Position numbers and translations under genes: made by a program. Positions 54,326 through 62,574 of a stretch of DNA of 64,000 nucleotides are shown here, one piece after another. The notes under the pieces are model-generated. The model was not told where the DNA came from. It was given only the letters and a program-made list of their open reading frames with translations, and ran no database searches. Every line of letters starts with the position of its first letter. The stretch's first letter is position 1. Source of the stretch: Ectobacillus sp042610425 (lineage in GTDB: Bacteria; Bacillota; Bacilli; Bacillales; Bacillaceae_G). The DNA is taken from positions 62,001 through 126,000 of the forward strand of contig NZ_JBGJZM010000004.1 of assembly GCF_042610425.1 (NCBI RefSeq). Reading direction: 5' to 3'.

Positions 54326-54349
54326 GAGGAGAATTGCCAGATTCTCCTC
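54326..54349 (+). repeat. Intercistronic hairpin between scrA and scrB
   Basis: A perfect 9-bp stem GAGGAGAAT/ATTCTCCTC with 6-nt loop and weak T-run. It may reduce scrB expression relative to scrA or stabilise the message; it hides a GGGGGAGGAG that otherwise looks like a ribosome binding site. Confidence 0.6.
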
Positions 54350-54374
54350 TATTTATATAAGGAGATTGATAACA

Positions 54375-55850
54375 ATGGAATGGACACAGCAGCAACGCTA
54401 TCGTAAAGTAGAAGAAGTATCTCCAGACGAAATAAAACTGCTAAAAGAACGCGTAAATCATAGCCCATGGCGTCAAACGTATCATATACAGCCTTCGACT
54501 GGATTATTAAACGATCCAAATGGTTTTTCATATTATAACGGCGAGTACCATTTGTTTTATCAATGGTTTCCGCTTGGAGCTGTACACGGAATTAAGTACT
54601 GGTATCATATGAAATCAAAAGACCTTGTTCAATGGGAGAAAGTCGGCATTGGGATTAAGCCTGATTGCGATTATGATAGTCACGGAGCATTTTCGGGTAG
54701 TGCAATTGAGCATGAAGGAAAGCTCTATTTACTATATACAGGAAATACAAGAGATGAGAATTGGGTACGTCATCCCTATCAATGCTTAGCCATCATGGAT
54801 GACCACAATCATATTACAAAATGGCCGGTCCCCGTTATTTCAGAAGTGCCGAAAGGATATACTGAACATTTTCGCGATCCAAAGGTGTGGAAGGAAAACG
54901 ATCAATTTTATATGGTAATCGGGGCGCAGCGAACGAACAAGACGGGCACAGCTATCCTCTATCACTCTAGCAATTTAACAGATTGGACATTCCAAGGTGA
55001 AATCGAGGCGGTTGGTCTTGAATTCGGTTTTATGTGGGAATGTCCAGACTACTTTCCTATAGAGGATCAAGGGGTCCTTCTTTTCTGTCCGCAAGGGTTA
55101 CAACCAGAAGGGGATTTTTATCAAAATATTTATCAATCGGGTTATGTGATTGGAAGTAAACTTGATGTTGCAACGTGTTCTTTTCAGGATGGACCATTTA
55201 CCGAGCTTGATCGAGGATTTGATTTCTATGCCCCGCAGACAATGTTAGATGATAAAGGCCGTCGTATTTTAATCGGATGGATGGGTCTTCCAGACATTGC
55301 ATATCCGACAGATGAATATGGCTGGGCGCATTGCTTAACACTTCCAAGAGAGTTATCGATCGTAAATGGAAGGCTTCGTCAGCAGCCGGTTAAGGAATTA
55401 GAAATGCTGCGTGGTCCATTGTATGAACGAGTAGACATTCTGGCTGATGAGATGAAAATGTATGAAGGATTTTCTGGAGAGCAGTATGAGTTACGTTGTA
55501 CCTTCTCCGCCGCTACTGCATGTCAGTATGGAATCGAATTTAGGGTTGGTGACAAGGAAAAAACAGTTTTATACTATGAGGCAGCCCAGAAAAAAGTCAT
55601 ATTAGACCGCTCTGCCTCTGGCAAGGAAGTAGCTGCTTCCTATGGAACGAAAAGAGCTTGCTATGTAGATTCAGATATGATTACATTCCATCTTTTTGTA
55701 GATACATCCTCTGTAGAAATCTTTATCAATGACGGAGAAGAAGTATTTACGAGCCGAATTTTTCCTCGTTCTACGAGTACGGATATTCGTTTCTTTGCTG
55801 TGGGAGGAGAGGTACATCTAGCAGTTATGAAATGGGATTGTACACGATAA
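54375..55850 (+). CDS. scrB: Sucrose-6-phosphate hydrolase (GH32)
   Basis: A 491-residue family 32 glycoside hydrolase that splits imported sucrose-6-phosphate into glucose-6-phosphate and fructose. The five-bladed propeller carries nucleophile Asp47 (LLNDPNG), the transition-state stabiliser Asp168 (FRDPK) and the acid/base Glu222 (WECPDYF). A C-terminal beta-sandwich follows from about 360. ATG 54375 follows AAGGAGA; the frame is open further upstream but overlaps scrA. Confidence 0.95.
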   Translation: MEWTQQQRYRKVEEVSPDEIKLLKERVNHSPWRQTYHIQPSTGLLNDPNGFSYYNGEYHLFYQWFPLGAVHGIKYWYHMKSKDLVQWEKVGIGIKPDCDYDSHGAFSGSAIEHEGKLYLLYTGNTRDENWVRHPYQCLAIMDDHNHITKWPVPVISEVPKGYTEHFRDPKVWKENDQFYMVIGAQRTNKTGTAILYHSSNLTDWTFQGEIEAVGLEFGFMWECPDYFPIEDQGVLLFCPQGLQPEGDFYQNIYQSGYVIGSKLDVATCSFQDGPFTELDRGFDFYAPQTMLDDKGRRILIGWMGLPDIAYPTDEYGWAHCLTLPRELSIVNGRLRQQPVKELEMLRGPLYERVDILADEMKMYEGFSGEQYELRCTFSAATACQYGIEFRVGDKEKTVLYYEAAQKKVILDRSASGKEVAASYGTKRACYVDSDMITFHLFVDTSSVEIFINDGEEVFTSRIFPRSTSTDIRFFAVGGEVHLAVMKWDCTR

Positions 55851-55871
55851 AAATGGAAGGATGCGAGCAAT

Positions 55872-56849
55872 ATGCAAAGACTATTTGCCATTGGAGAAAT
55901 ATTGATTGATTTCATCCCACAGCAAAAGGGAAAAGCTCTAAAGGATGTTGTATCCTTTGAACGTGCTCCGGGCGGTGCTCCTGCAAATGTAGCTGCTGCT
56001 GTAGCAAAACTTGGCGGGAACTCCTATCTCATTTCGAAGCTTGGAGAGGATGCATTCGGTGACTTTCTAATCGAACAGCTCCAAGAGGCTGGCGTAAACG
56101 TGGATAAAGTACTACGAACATCGGAAGCAAATACAGGGCTGGCCTTTGTATCGCTTCGAGAAGATGGGGAACGCGATTTTTCTTTTTACCGCAATCCATC
56201 GTCTGATTTATTGCTAACAGAAGATGAAATTGACGACTCTTGGTTCCAAGAAGGAGATATTTTGCACTTTTGCTCCGTTGATCTCGTCGAAAGTCCGATG
56301 AAGCAGGCGCATAGAAAAACGATTGCGAGTATGAAAGAAAAAGGTGGTCTCATCAGCTTTGATCCGAATGTTCGTTTGTCGCTATGGCACAGTAAAGAAG
56401 CGTGCCGAAAGACAATTTTAGAATTCATTCCACTCGCGCATCTTGTAAAAATATCGGATGAGGAATTATCCTTTATTACCGGAATTGAGCAGGAAGAGAA
56501 AGCGATTCAATCGTTGTTTGTCGGGGACGTACAGGTTGTTGTCTATACGAAAGGCCCAGACGGTGCTTCAGTTTACACGAAGAATGCGGCATATTATCTA
56601 GGTGGCTATAAAGTAAATGTACAAGATACAACAGGAGCGGGGGATGCATGGATCGGCGGATTCTTGTATCAATTGCTCGAAAAAAAGATTACGCAGCATA
56701 CAATGGAGCTAGGATTGCAAGCCCATGCAAATGAAATTCTCGCCTTTGCGAACGCCAGTGGTGCCATTACCACAACAGGTAAAGGGGCCATTTCCTCCCT
56801 TCCTATGAAGGAAGAAATTTGTGCGTTTATGAAGGAAAGAATAGAGTGA
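55872..56849 (+). CDS. scrK: Fructokinase (PfkB family)
   Basis: A 325-residue ribokinase-family sugar kinase, here the enzyme that phosphorylates the fructose freed by the hydrolase. Signatures: N-terminal GGAPANVAAAVAKLGG (about 34-49) and C-terminal DTTGAGDAWIGGFLY with catalytic Asp258. GGAAGGATG lies just before the ATG. It is last of the sucrose genes; a T-box leader begins about 57 nt later. Confidence 0.94.
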   Translation: MQRLFAIGEILIDFIPQQKGKALKDVVSFERAPGGAPANVAAAVAKLGGNSYLISKLGEDAFGDFLIEQLQEAGVNVDKVLRTSEANTGLAFVSLREDGERDFSFYRNPSSDLLLTEDEIDDSWFQEGDILHFCSVDLVESPMKQAHRKTIASMKEKGGLISFDPNVRLSLWHSKEACRKTILEFIPLAHLVKISDEELSFITGIEQEEKAIQSLFVGDVQVVVYTKGPDGASVYTKNAAYYLGGYKVNVQDTTGAGDAWIGGFLYQLLEKKITQHTMELGLQAHANEILAFANASGAITTTGKGAISSLPMKEEICAFMKERIE

Positions 56850-56906
56850 ACCTTTGATTGACATTGTATCAATATATCGTTATAATTTCCTTGGAAATAT
56901 GTTATA

Positions 56907-57155
56907 GCTGAATAACATGCGTTGAAAGGAACATAGTAGCATTCTTCTCCCTGTTGTAGAGAGCTGATGGACGGTGGAAATCAGTACAAAGAAGAGTATG
57001 AATTTCACTCCAGGAGCATCTTTTTTCATATATCATGAAAAAAGACGGTTACATGAACCGTTATAAGAACGAAGATGGCAGATGTTAGTCTGCAACTAGG
57101 GTGGTACCGCGATTATATTTCATCGTCCCTACTGATTATCAGTAGGGGCTTTTTT
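56907..57155 (+). ncRNA. T-box leader, phenylalanine specifier
   Basis: A tRNA-sensing antitermination leader. Stem I holds the AGAGAGCTGATGG region and the distal GGTGGAAATCAG loop. The specifier segment GAAT-TTC-ACTCC-AGGAGC puts TTC (Phe) at 57004-57006; a one-base shift still reads TTT (Phe). The T-box AGGGTGGTACCGCG is at 57098-57111. A terminator stem CCCTACTGA/TCAGTAGGG (57127-57135 with 57139-57147) with T-run follows. Uncharged tRNA-Phe should stabilise the antiterminator and switch on the permease. Confidence 0.95.
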
Positions 57156-57174
57156 ATGTAGAAGGAGGAGAACA

Positions 57175-58515
57175 ATGAGTTCAGATCAAAAGAGTCTACA
57201 AAAAAATTTATTACCTAGGCATGTGCGCCTAATGGCGTTAGGTGGTGCGATTGGAACCGGAATTTTTAAAGGGACTTCAGAAACAATTTCTCTTGCAGGT
57301 CCAGCCGTTATTTTTTCTTATATCATTGCCGGTCTTTTATTACTGGTCGTGATGAGTGCGATTGCAGAAATGGCAATTGCTATACCAGGAACGAATATGA
57401 AAGGGTTTATTCGAATGGCCTTTGGAAGCAAGGTTTCCTACGTGATCGGCTGGATGTATGCGATTATGTGGCTTATCGTTTGTATTATTGAAGTGATTGC
57501 AGCAGGAAGCTTTCTACAATATTGGTTTCCATCCGTTCCGCTTTGGTTATTAAGTGTCATCTGTGCTATAGGAATTATTTCCATTAATACGCTAAACGTA
57601 AAATATTACGGGGAATTTGAGTTTTGGTTTGCCGGTTTAAAGATTGTCATGATTATTCTGTTCATTGTATTAGGAGCAGGTATTTTGTTTGGCATTATTC
57701 CAAGTCATGAAGCGCACTACTTTCAAAATTATACGGCTAATCAAGGGTTCTTTCCTCATGGCTGGTCTGGCGTCTTTGCAGCGCTTATCGTCGTTATTTT
57801 TTCATACGGTGGTACTGAGCTTGTTGGTCTTTCGGTTACTGAAACAAAGAATGCAGAACAAGTACTACCGAAAATTATTAAAGGCGTAATTGGTCGTATT
57901 GTTATGTTTTACACATTGCCTGTTTTGATCATCTGTGGTTTGATTCCGTGGAATACAATCTCCCAGCAGTCAAGTCCGTTCGTTCAAGTGCTTTCCGTGG
58001 CTGGGTTTAATGGCGGCGCACAGCTCATGAATTTTGTATTAATTACGGCAGTCTTATCTGCTGCCAATTCCGGCATATACGGTTCTTCGAGAATGTTGTA
58101 TTCATTAGCAACTGAAGGCGAAGCTCCTCAGGTATTTTCCTATGTCTCCAAAAAAGGTGTTCCTGTATATAGCTTGCTGTTTGCAGCAGTTGTATTGATT
58201 GGTGGATCCCTAATTGCCTATCTTTCACCGGATCGTATATTCAGCTATTTAATGGCGATTCCAGGCTTTACCGTTTCAATTTTATGGATTGCCATCTGTT
58301 TAGCCGAAGTAAAGCTACGTAAATCTTATGAAAAGCTACCACATTTTCTTGTGTGGGGGTTTCCTATCATTCCAATCGTAACTGCGGTATTACTCGGTAT
58401 CAATTGTATTTTCTTTATGTTTAGTCCGGAAAACCGAGTAAGTGTATTCGTATCCATCGGCATCGTAGTATTTTTAGCAATTGCCTCTATGTTTCAAAAG
58501 AAGGAAACGAAATAA
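57175..58515 (+). CDS. Amino acid permease (AAT/APC family), probably for phenylalanine
   Basis: A 446-residue, 12-helix amino acid permease. The N-terminal RHVRLMALGGAIGTGIFKGTSETISLAGPAVIFSY contains the family GAIGTGIF signature. The Glu/Thr-rich SVTETKNAEQVLPKII loop follows helix 6. Its own sequence would not fix the substrate, but the T-box upstream with a Phe specifier predicts uptake of phenylalanine or a related aromatic amino acid. GAAGGAGG precedes the ATG. It is alone in its transcript and followed by a terminator. Confidence 0.9.
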   Translation: MSSDQKSLQKNLLPRHVRLMALGGAIGTGIFKGTSETISLAGPAVIFSYIIAGLLLLVVMSAIAEMAIAIPGTNMKGFIRMAFGSKVSYVIGWMYAIMWLIVCIIEVIAAGSFLQYWFPSVPLWLLSVICAIGIISINTLNVKYYGEFEFWFAGLKIVMIILFIVLGAGILFGIIPSHEAHYFQNYTANQGFFPHGWSGVFAALIVVIFSYGGTELVGLSVTETKNAEQVLPKIIKGVIGRIVMFYTLPVLIICGLIPWNTISQQSSPFVQVLSVAGFNGGAQLMNFVLITAVLSAANSGIYGSSRMLYSLATEGEAPQVFSYVSKKGVPVYSLLFAAVVLIGGSLIAYLSPDRIFSYLMAIPGFTVSILWIAICLAEVKLRKSYEKLPHFLVWGFPIIPIVTAVLLGINCIFFMFSPENRVSVFVSIGIVVFLAIASMFQKKETK

Positions 58516-58523
58516 GGAAAATG

Positions 58524-58558
58524 AACTAGCGCGAGATGGAATGCGCTAGTTTATTTTT
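58524..58558 (+). terminator. Terminator after permease gene
   Basis: A perfect 9-bp stem AACTAGCGC/GCGCTAGTT followed by a T-rich tail. Confidence 0.85.
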
Positions 58559-58623
58559 GTGAAAATATGTTAATGTTCTTGTGCTTTTGGTATTAATAAG
58601 ATAATTTCTATATCCGTATCCAT

Positions 58624-58664
58624 AAAAAAAGTGCGCTGAAAGTTTATTTCAGCGCACTTTTTTT
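58624..58664. terminator. Bidirectional terminator between permease and YeiH-type genes
   Basis: GTGCGCTGAAA pairs with TTTCAGCGCAC around a 5-nt loop, with seven A on the left and seven T on the right, so it works on both strands. It overlaps the stop codon of the minus-strand gene. Confidence 0.9.
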
Positions 58665-59685
58665 AAGTTAGATGAAACAACTGTATGAGCCCATATCCGA
58701 GCAACGAAAGTAGAATGGAACCGATGAACCCAGCAGCAAAGGAAGGAAGCCCAAGCTTTCGGAAGGTGTGCAAGGAAATTTGTAAACCTAAGCCTGCCAT
58801 TGCCATGGCGAGCAGCGTATAGGCGAGAGTTACGAAAGCAGCAGCTACGTCTGATGATACGATGCCAAAGGAATGAATGCAGCTCATAGTAACGAACCCA
58901 AGAATAAACCAAGGGATAGGGAGGCGTCTGAAACTTGTTTTCCCGCTTTCATTTGAAGAGATATTTTTCCAAATTCCAATCGTAATCGCAACAGGAATAA
59001 GAAGTGCGACCCGTGTTAATTTCACAATGACGGCAAGATCGACTGCTTCCTTTCCACCGATTGATGCTGCAGCAATGACATGTGCGATTTCATGTAAGGT
59101 TGATCCGGCAAAGATTCCATACCCGTGCGGGGATAGTGAAAGAACAGGATAGAGGGCAGTGTAAAAGAGCGTAAAAACAGTGCCAAGAATTGCGATTGTA
59201 GCTGCTCCTACTGCAGTTTCTTCATCTTTTGCATCGATTTGCTGGGCGATTGCCACAACCGCAGCTGCTCCGCATATAGCAGTACCGCAGGCTGTTAATA
59301 TAGAAAGATTTTTGTTTACATGTAACTTACGTGATAGTAAATATACGACCACTAACGTAAATAGGATTTGAATGACAGCAATGAAAAAAACAGCTGAACC
59401 AGCATGAATAATGTCAATTAGGCTTACACGCATTCCTAGTAAAATAATTCCAACACGCAGTAGTGTTTTACTGGAAAAAGAAGTTCCGCTTAGTATATAG
59501 GGCTGAACGCCGGCTATGGATGCCCATAGGGTGCCGAGAAGAATGGCGATCACGAGTTGACCCATAATTGAAAAAAAAGGTAGTAATGCAATATATTTTG
59601 CTGCAAGTGCTAGAACAAATGTTAAGAGAATGCCTAATGTACATCCGTATATTTTGGTATTTTTTTGTAAAATAGTTGCTTTCAA
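58663..59685 (-). CDS. YeiH family putative sulfate/anion exporter
   Basis: A 340-residue, roughly ten-helix protein of the YeiH/UPF0324 family. Seen are GILLGTLWASI-like helix 2, LLRVGIILLGMRVSL, the TACGTAICGAAAVVAIA motif and STLHEIAHVIAAASIGG with its conserved His residues. Homologues are proposed to export sulfate or related sulfur anions. The start I favour is TTG 59685, 8 nt after GGAG; a GTG at 59694 is too near the ribosome binding site. It is divergent from a LysR regulator, a common YeiH arrangement. Confidence 0.87.
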   Translation of the reverse strand: MKATILQKNTKIYGCTLGILLTFVLALAAKYIALLPFFSIMGQLVIAILLGTLWASIAGVQPYILSGTSFSSKTLLRVGIILLGMRVSLIDIIHAGSAVFFIAVIQILFTLVVVYLLSRKLHVNKNLSILTACGTAICGAAAVVAIAQQIDAKDEETAVGAATIAILGTVFTLFYTALYPVLSLSPHGYGIFAGSTLHEIAHVIAAASIGGKEAVDLAVIVKLTRVALLIPVAITIGIWKNISSNESGKTSFRRLPIPWFILGFVTMSCIHSFGIVSSDVAAAFVTLAYTLLAMAMAGLGLQISLHTFRKLGLPSFAAGFIGSILLSLLGYGLIQLFHLT

Positions 59686-59726
59686 ATTTATCACTCCTAT
59701 GTAGATTCCTATCTTACTGTAACGAG

Positions 59727-59754
59727 AAATATATAATAAATAAAATATATATTT
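59727..59754. promoter_or_regulatory. AT-only inverted repeat in YeiH/LysR divergent region
   Basis: AAATATATA (59727-59735) and TATATATTT (59746-59754) flank 10 nt. LysR proteins favour such AT-rich dyads between divergent genes. TATAAT at 59779-59784 is a likely -10 for the LysR gene. Confidence 0.4.
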
Positions 59755-59810
59755 TTTATCTCAATCATTAAAAAATCGTATAATATGGATATGGAAGGGA
59801 GGAGCGATTG

Positions 59811-60701
59811 GTGAAAGTAGATGCACTCGAGATTTTCATTGCAGTAGTAGAATTAAAAAATTTTTCCCGAGCAGCTGAGCTATTACATGTAACACAGCCT
59901 AGTGTTAGCGTAACGATTCGTAATTTAGAAAATGAATTTGGAACAAAGCTGTTACATCGTTCCCCGAAGCATGTACAAGTCACAGAAGCAGGGAATATGT
60001 TGTATGTGCATGCAAAACGAATCGTTTCACATTATGAAGAAGCAAAGCAGGAGATTCATAATCTATTACATGTAGTAACAGGTACATTGCGAATTGGAAC
60101 GAGCTTTACGATTGGAGAATACATTCTTCCAAAAGTGCTTACTGAATATGTGAAACAATATCCGCTCGTAGATATTCAAGTTATTATTTCTAATACAGAA
60201 GAAGTGATAAGAGGATTAGAATCTAATCAATATGATATTGGACTAATAGAAGGGAAAACTACTCATTCTCATGTTGAAGTAACTCCGTTCATGCAAGATG
60301 AAATGATTGTTGTAGCTCCCATTCATCATCATTTATCAGGATTTCGGATAATCGATCCCTTAATGTTACAAGATCAAGTCTGGGTTCTAAGAGAACAGGG
60401 ATCGGGGACTCGCACCTATAGCGATGTGTTCATAGAGGAACTACATCTAAAAATGAAACGGTTTTTCATTTTTAGTAGCATACAAGGTGTGAAAGAAGCG
60501 GTGATGGCAGGATTAGGAATTGCACTTTTATCAAAATGGACGGTACGAAAAGAATTAGAGGCGGGGGAACTTTGTTCATTGTTCTTGCAAAATAAACGTA
60601 CATATCGCTCTTTTTCATTTGTTCAAAATAAACAAGATTACCAATCCAAAGCGACGGAAATGTTTATTCGAAAAATGGAAGAATTTGTGATTATACATTA
60701 G
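59811..60701 (+). CDS. LysR-family transcriptional regulator
   Basis: A 296-residue LysR regulator. The N-terminal winged helix-turn-helix spans about 1-60 (NFSRAAELLHVTQPSVSVTIRNLENEFGTKLLHR). The C-terminal effector domain has the QVIISNTEEVIRGLESNQYDIGLIEG stretch. GTG 59811 lies 7 nt after GGGAGG; a TTG one codon earlier is possible. It probably activates the divergent YeiH-type transporter gene in response to a small ligand, perhaps a sulfur compound. Confidence 0.9.
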   Translation: MKVDALEIFIAVVELKNFSRAAELLHVTQPSVSVTIRNLENEFGTKLLHRSPKHVQVTEAGNMLYVHAKRIVSHYEEAKQEIHNLLHVVTGTLRIGTSFTIGEYILPKVLTEYVKQYPLVDIQVIISNTEEVIRGLESNQYDIGLIEGKTTHSHVEVTPFMQDEMIVVAPIHHHLSGFRIIDPLMLQDQVWVLREQGSGTRTYSDVFIEELHLKMKRFFIFSSIQGVKEAVMAGLGIALLSKWTVRKELEAGELCSLFLQNKRTYRSFSFVQNKQDYQSKATEMFIRKMEEFVIIH

Positions 60702-60732
60702 GATGTGCGCTTTTTTCTAAAAAGAATATGAG

Positions 60733-60777
60733 TTGACAAAAAGAATAAAGCCATTTAATATATACCCCGTAAGGTAT
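60733..60777 (+). promoter_or_regulatory. Rhodanese promoter with CsoR/CstR-like operator
   Basis: Consensus TTGACA (60733-60738), 17 nt, TAATAT (60756-60761). Immediately downstream lies ATACCCCGTAAGGTAT (60762-60777), an ATACC/GGTAT dyad with a C-run, like operators of copper CsoR and persulfide-sensing CstR repressors. Given the sulfurtransferase genes, CstR-like control is more likely. Confidence 0.65.
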
Positions 60778-60841
60778 TTAAATTATATGCTAATTTGTTT
60801 TTGATTTTTCGTTACACACTAAATAAAATGAGGGTGAAATC

Positions 60842-61210
60842 ATGAGTACCAGTACAATCATTAATATTGTATTAATAGCGTTAGCAGCTTGGCTGATCGT
60901 GCAACGTTTTATACCAGTTAAGGGGATTAAGAATATTACGACTGGAACATTAAGAAATGAACTGGGGAAACGTGATAAGCAATATGTGGATGTACGTACA
61001 CCTGGGGAATTTAATGGAAACCACATTCAAGGTTTCAAAAATATTCCTTTGAACCAACTAGCGAGCAAATCTAGCAGCTTAAAAAAGGAACAAGAAGTAA
61101 TTGTTATTTGTCAAAGTGGAATGAGAAGTAAACAAGCAGCAAAACTGTTAAAAAAGCAAGGGTTCCAAAACATTACTAATGTAACTGGTGGAATGAGTGC
61201 TTGGAGATAA
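60842..61210 (+). CDS. Membrane-anchored rhodanese
   Basis: A 122-residue single rhodanese domain behind an N-terminal transmembrane helix (about 4-22). The active-site loop CQSGMRS (Cys about 90) carries persulfide sulfur. The YVDVRTPGEFNGNHIQGFKNIP motif and the TNVTGGMSAW end are typical. It is first of a rhodanese pair likely handling persulfide or thiosulfate sulfur at the membrane. Confidence 0.92.
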   Translation: MSTSTIINIVLIALAAWLIVQRFIPVKGIKNITTGTLRNELGKRDKQYVDVRTPGEFNGNHIQGFKNIPLNQLASKSSSLKKEQEVIVICQSGMRSKQAAKLLKKQGFQNITNVTGGMSAWR

Positions 61211-61242
61211 AACTAATAAGATAACAAGGGAGAGAATTGATT

Positions 61243-61539
61243 ATGAAACAAATTACAGCGAATGATGTAGCAACTAAACTTGAAAACGGTGAAGCATTAA
61301 ATATTATTGATGTTCGTGAAACATCAGAAGTAGCACAAGGAAAGATTAGCGGTGCTGTAAATATTCCACTTGGACTAATAGAATTTCGCTTAAACGAGCT
61401 AGACAAAAACAAAGAGTATATTGTTGTTTGTCTTTCTGGCGGTCGTAGTAGCATGGCTACAAGCATTCTAGAAAGCCAAGGATTTAATGTGACAAATATG
61501 GTAGGCGGAATGATGGCTTGGCAAGGACCAGTTGAATAA
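61243..61539 (+). CDS. Cytosolic rhodanese
   Basis: A 98-residue stand-alone rhodanese. The active-site loop is CLSGGRSS and the IIDVRETSEVAQGKISGAVNIPLG motif precedes it; MVGGMMAWQGPVE ends the domain. ATG 61243 follows AAGGGAGAG; an in-frame TTG at 61237 is a less likely start. It shares the promoter of the upstream rhodanese and is followed by a terminator. Confidence 0.92.
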   Translation: MKQITANDVATKLENGEALNIIDVRETSEVAQGKISGAVNIPLGLIEFRLNELDKNKEYIVVCLSGGRSSMATSILESQGFNVTNMVGGMMAWQGPVE

Positions 61540-61570
61540 GAGTAAATAGAAAGCTAAACAATGCAAAAAA

Positions 61571-61602
61571 AGTCGAGAATGTATGGTTCTCGGCTTTTTT
61601 TT
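61571..61602 (+). terminator. Terminator of rhodanese operon
   Basis: A 9-bp stem AGTCGAGAA/TTCTCGGCT (one G-U) followed by eight T. The next 299 nt (61603-61901) show no gene. Confidence 0.88.
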
Positions 61603-61901
61603 ATGCAATTAATCCATAAACTATAAACTTTTAAGGAGAAATTAAGAAAGAAAATGAATAATGGATGTATCTAAGTTACTCTTTTCTATAGAGTTCATAT
61701 ACAGTTTTAACATGATACAACCATATCGTGTCTCTCAGTTTTTGACACCGTACTAAAGGGAATACTTCTTTTAGCATTCCAGATAGATAAGAAATTCTAA
61801 AAAATAATAGTTATACATGTTTCGATTTATTGGTTGGTAGTGGTAAAGTGAAAGATGAAGCATCGCATTGTTTTTATTCGTAACAGTAGGGAGATAACGA
61901 T

Positions 61902-62570
61902 ATGCGTTTATTAGTCGTCGAGGATAATATTTCATTATTACAATCCATAGTAGAAATAGTAAGTGATGAATTTGAAGCAGATAGTGCTTCAAATGGTGAA
62001 GATGGATTGTATTTAGCACGTCAAAATATTTATGATGCTATTTTGTTAGACGTTATGCTACCAGGAATGAATGGATTTGAAATTATTCAGCATCTACGTG
62101 AGGAAGAAAACCATACACCTGTTTTATTTTTAACAGCGCGAGATTCTTTGGAGGATCGTGTGAAGGGACTAGACTATGGCGGAGATGATTATCTAATTAA
62201 GCCGTTTCAAGCACCGGAACTTATGGCTCGCATCCGCGCCTTATTACGTCGTAGTGGAAGTCTTACGATGAGTCAAACTTTAGTATATAAAGGCATGGAA
62301 TTGTTTAATAAAGAAAAAAGTGTAACTATTGATGGAGAGGCACTTAAACTTACATTTAAGCAGTATGAGCTTCTTGAGTATATGATTCAAAATAAAGGAG
62401 TCATTTTAACGAAGGAGCAAATTTATGATCGTGTTTGGGGCTTTGATTCAGATACTACCATAGCCATTGTCGAAGTATTTGTCCATCATTTACGAAAAAA
62501 ACTAGAACCATTTGGCTATCATAATGACATTAAAACGATTCGTGGAGTCGGATACATGTTAAAGGAGTAA
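61902..62570 (+). CDS. OmpR-family response regulator (CiaR-like)
   Basis: A 222-residue two-component regulator. The receiver domain has phosphoacceptor Asp50 (AILLDVMLPG), the acidic VEDN pocket and Lys in DDYLIKPF. The winged-helix DNA-binding domain ends with HHLRKKLEPFGYHNDIKTIRGVGYML. ATG follows GGGAG. The kinase gene starts 4 nt after its stop, so the two are coupled. Target genes are not visible. Confidence 0.94.
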   Translation: MRLLVVEDNISLLQSIVEIVSDEFEADSASNGEDGLYLARQNIYDAILLDVMLPGMNGFEIIQHLREEENHTPVLFLTARDSLEDRVKGLDYGGDDYLIKPFQAPELMARIRALLRRSGSLTMSQTLVYKGMELFNKEKSVTIDGEALKLTFKQYELLEYMIQNKGVILTKEQIYDRVWGFDSDTTIAIVEVFVHHLRKKLEPFGYHNDIKTIRGVGYMLKE

Positions 62571-62574
62571 TCAT

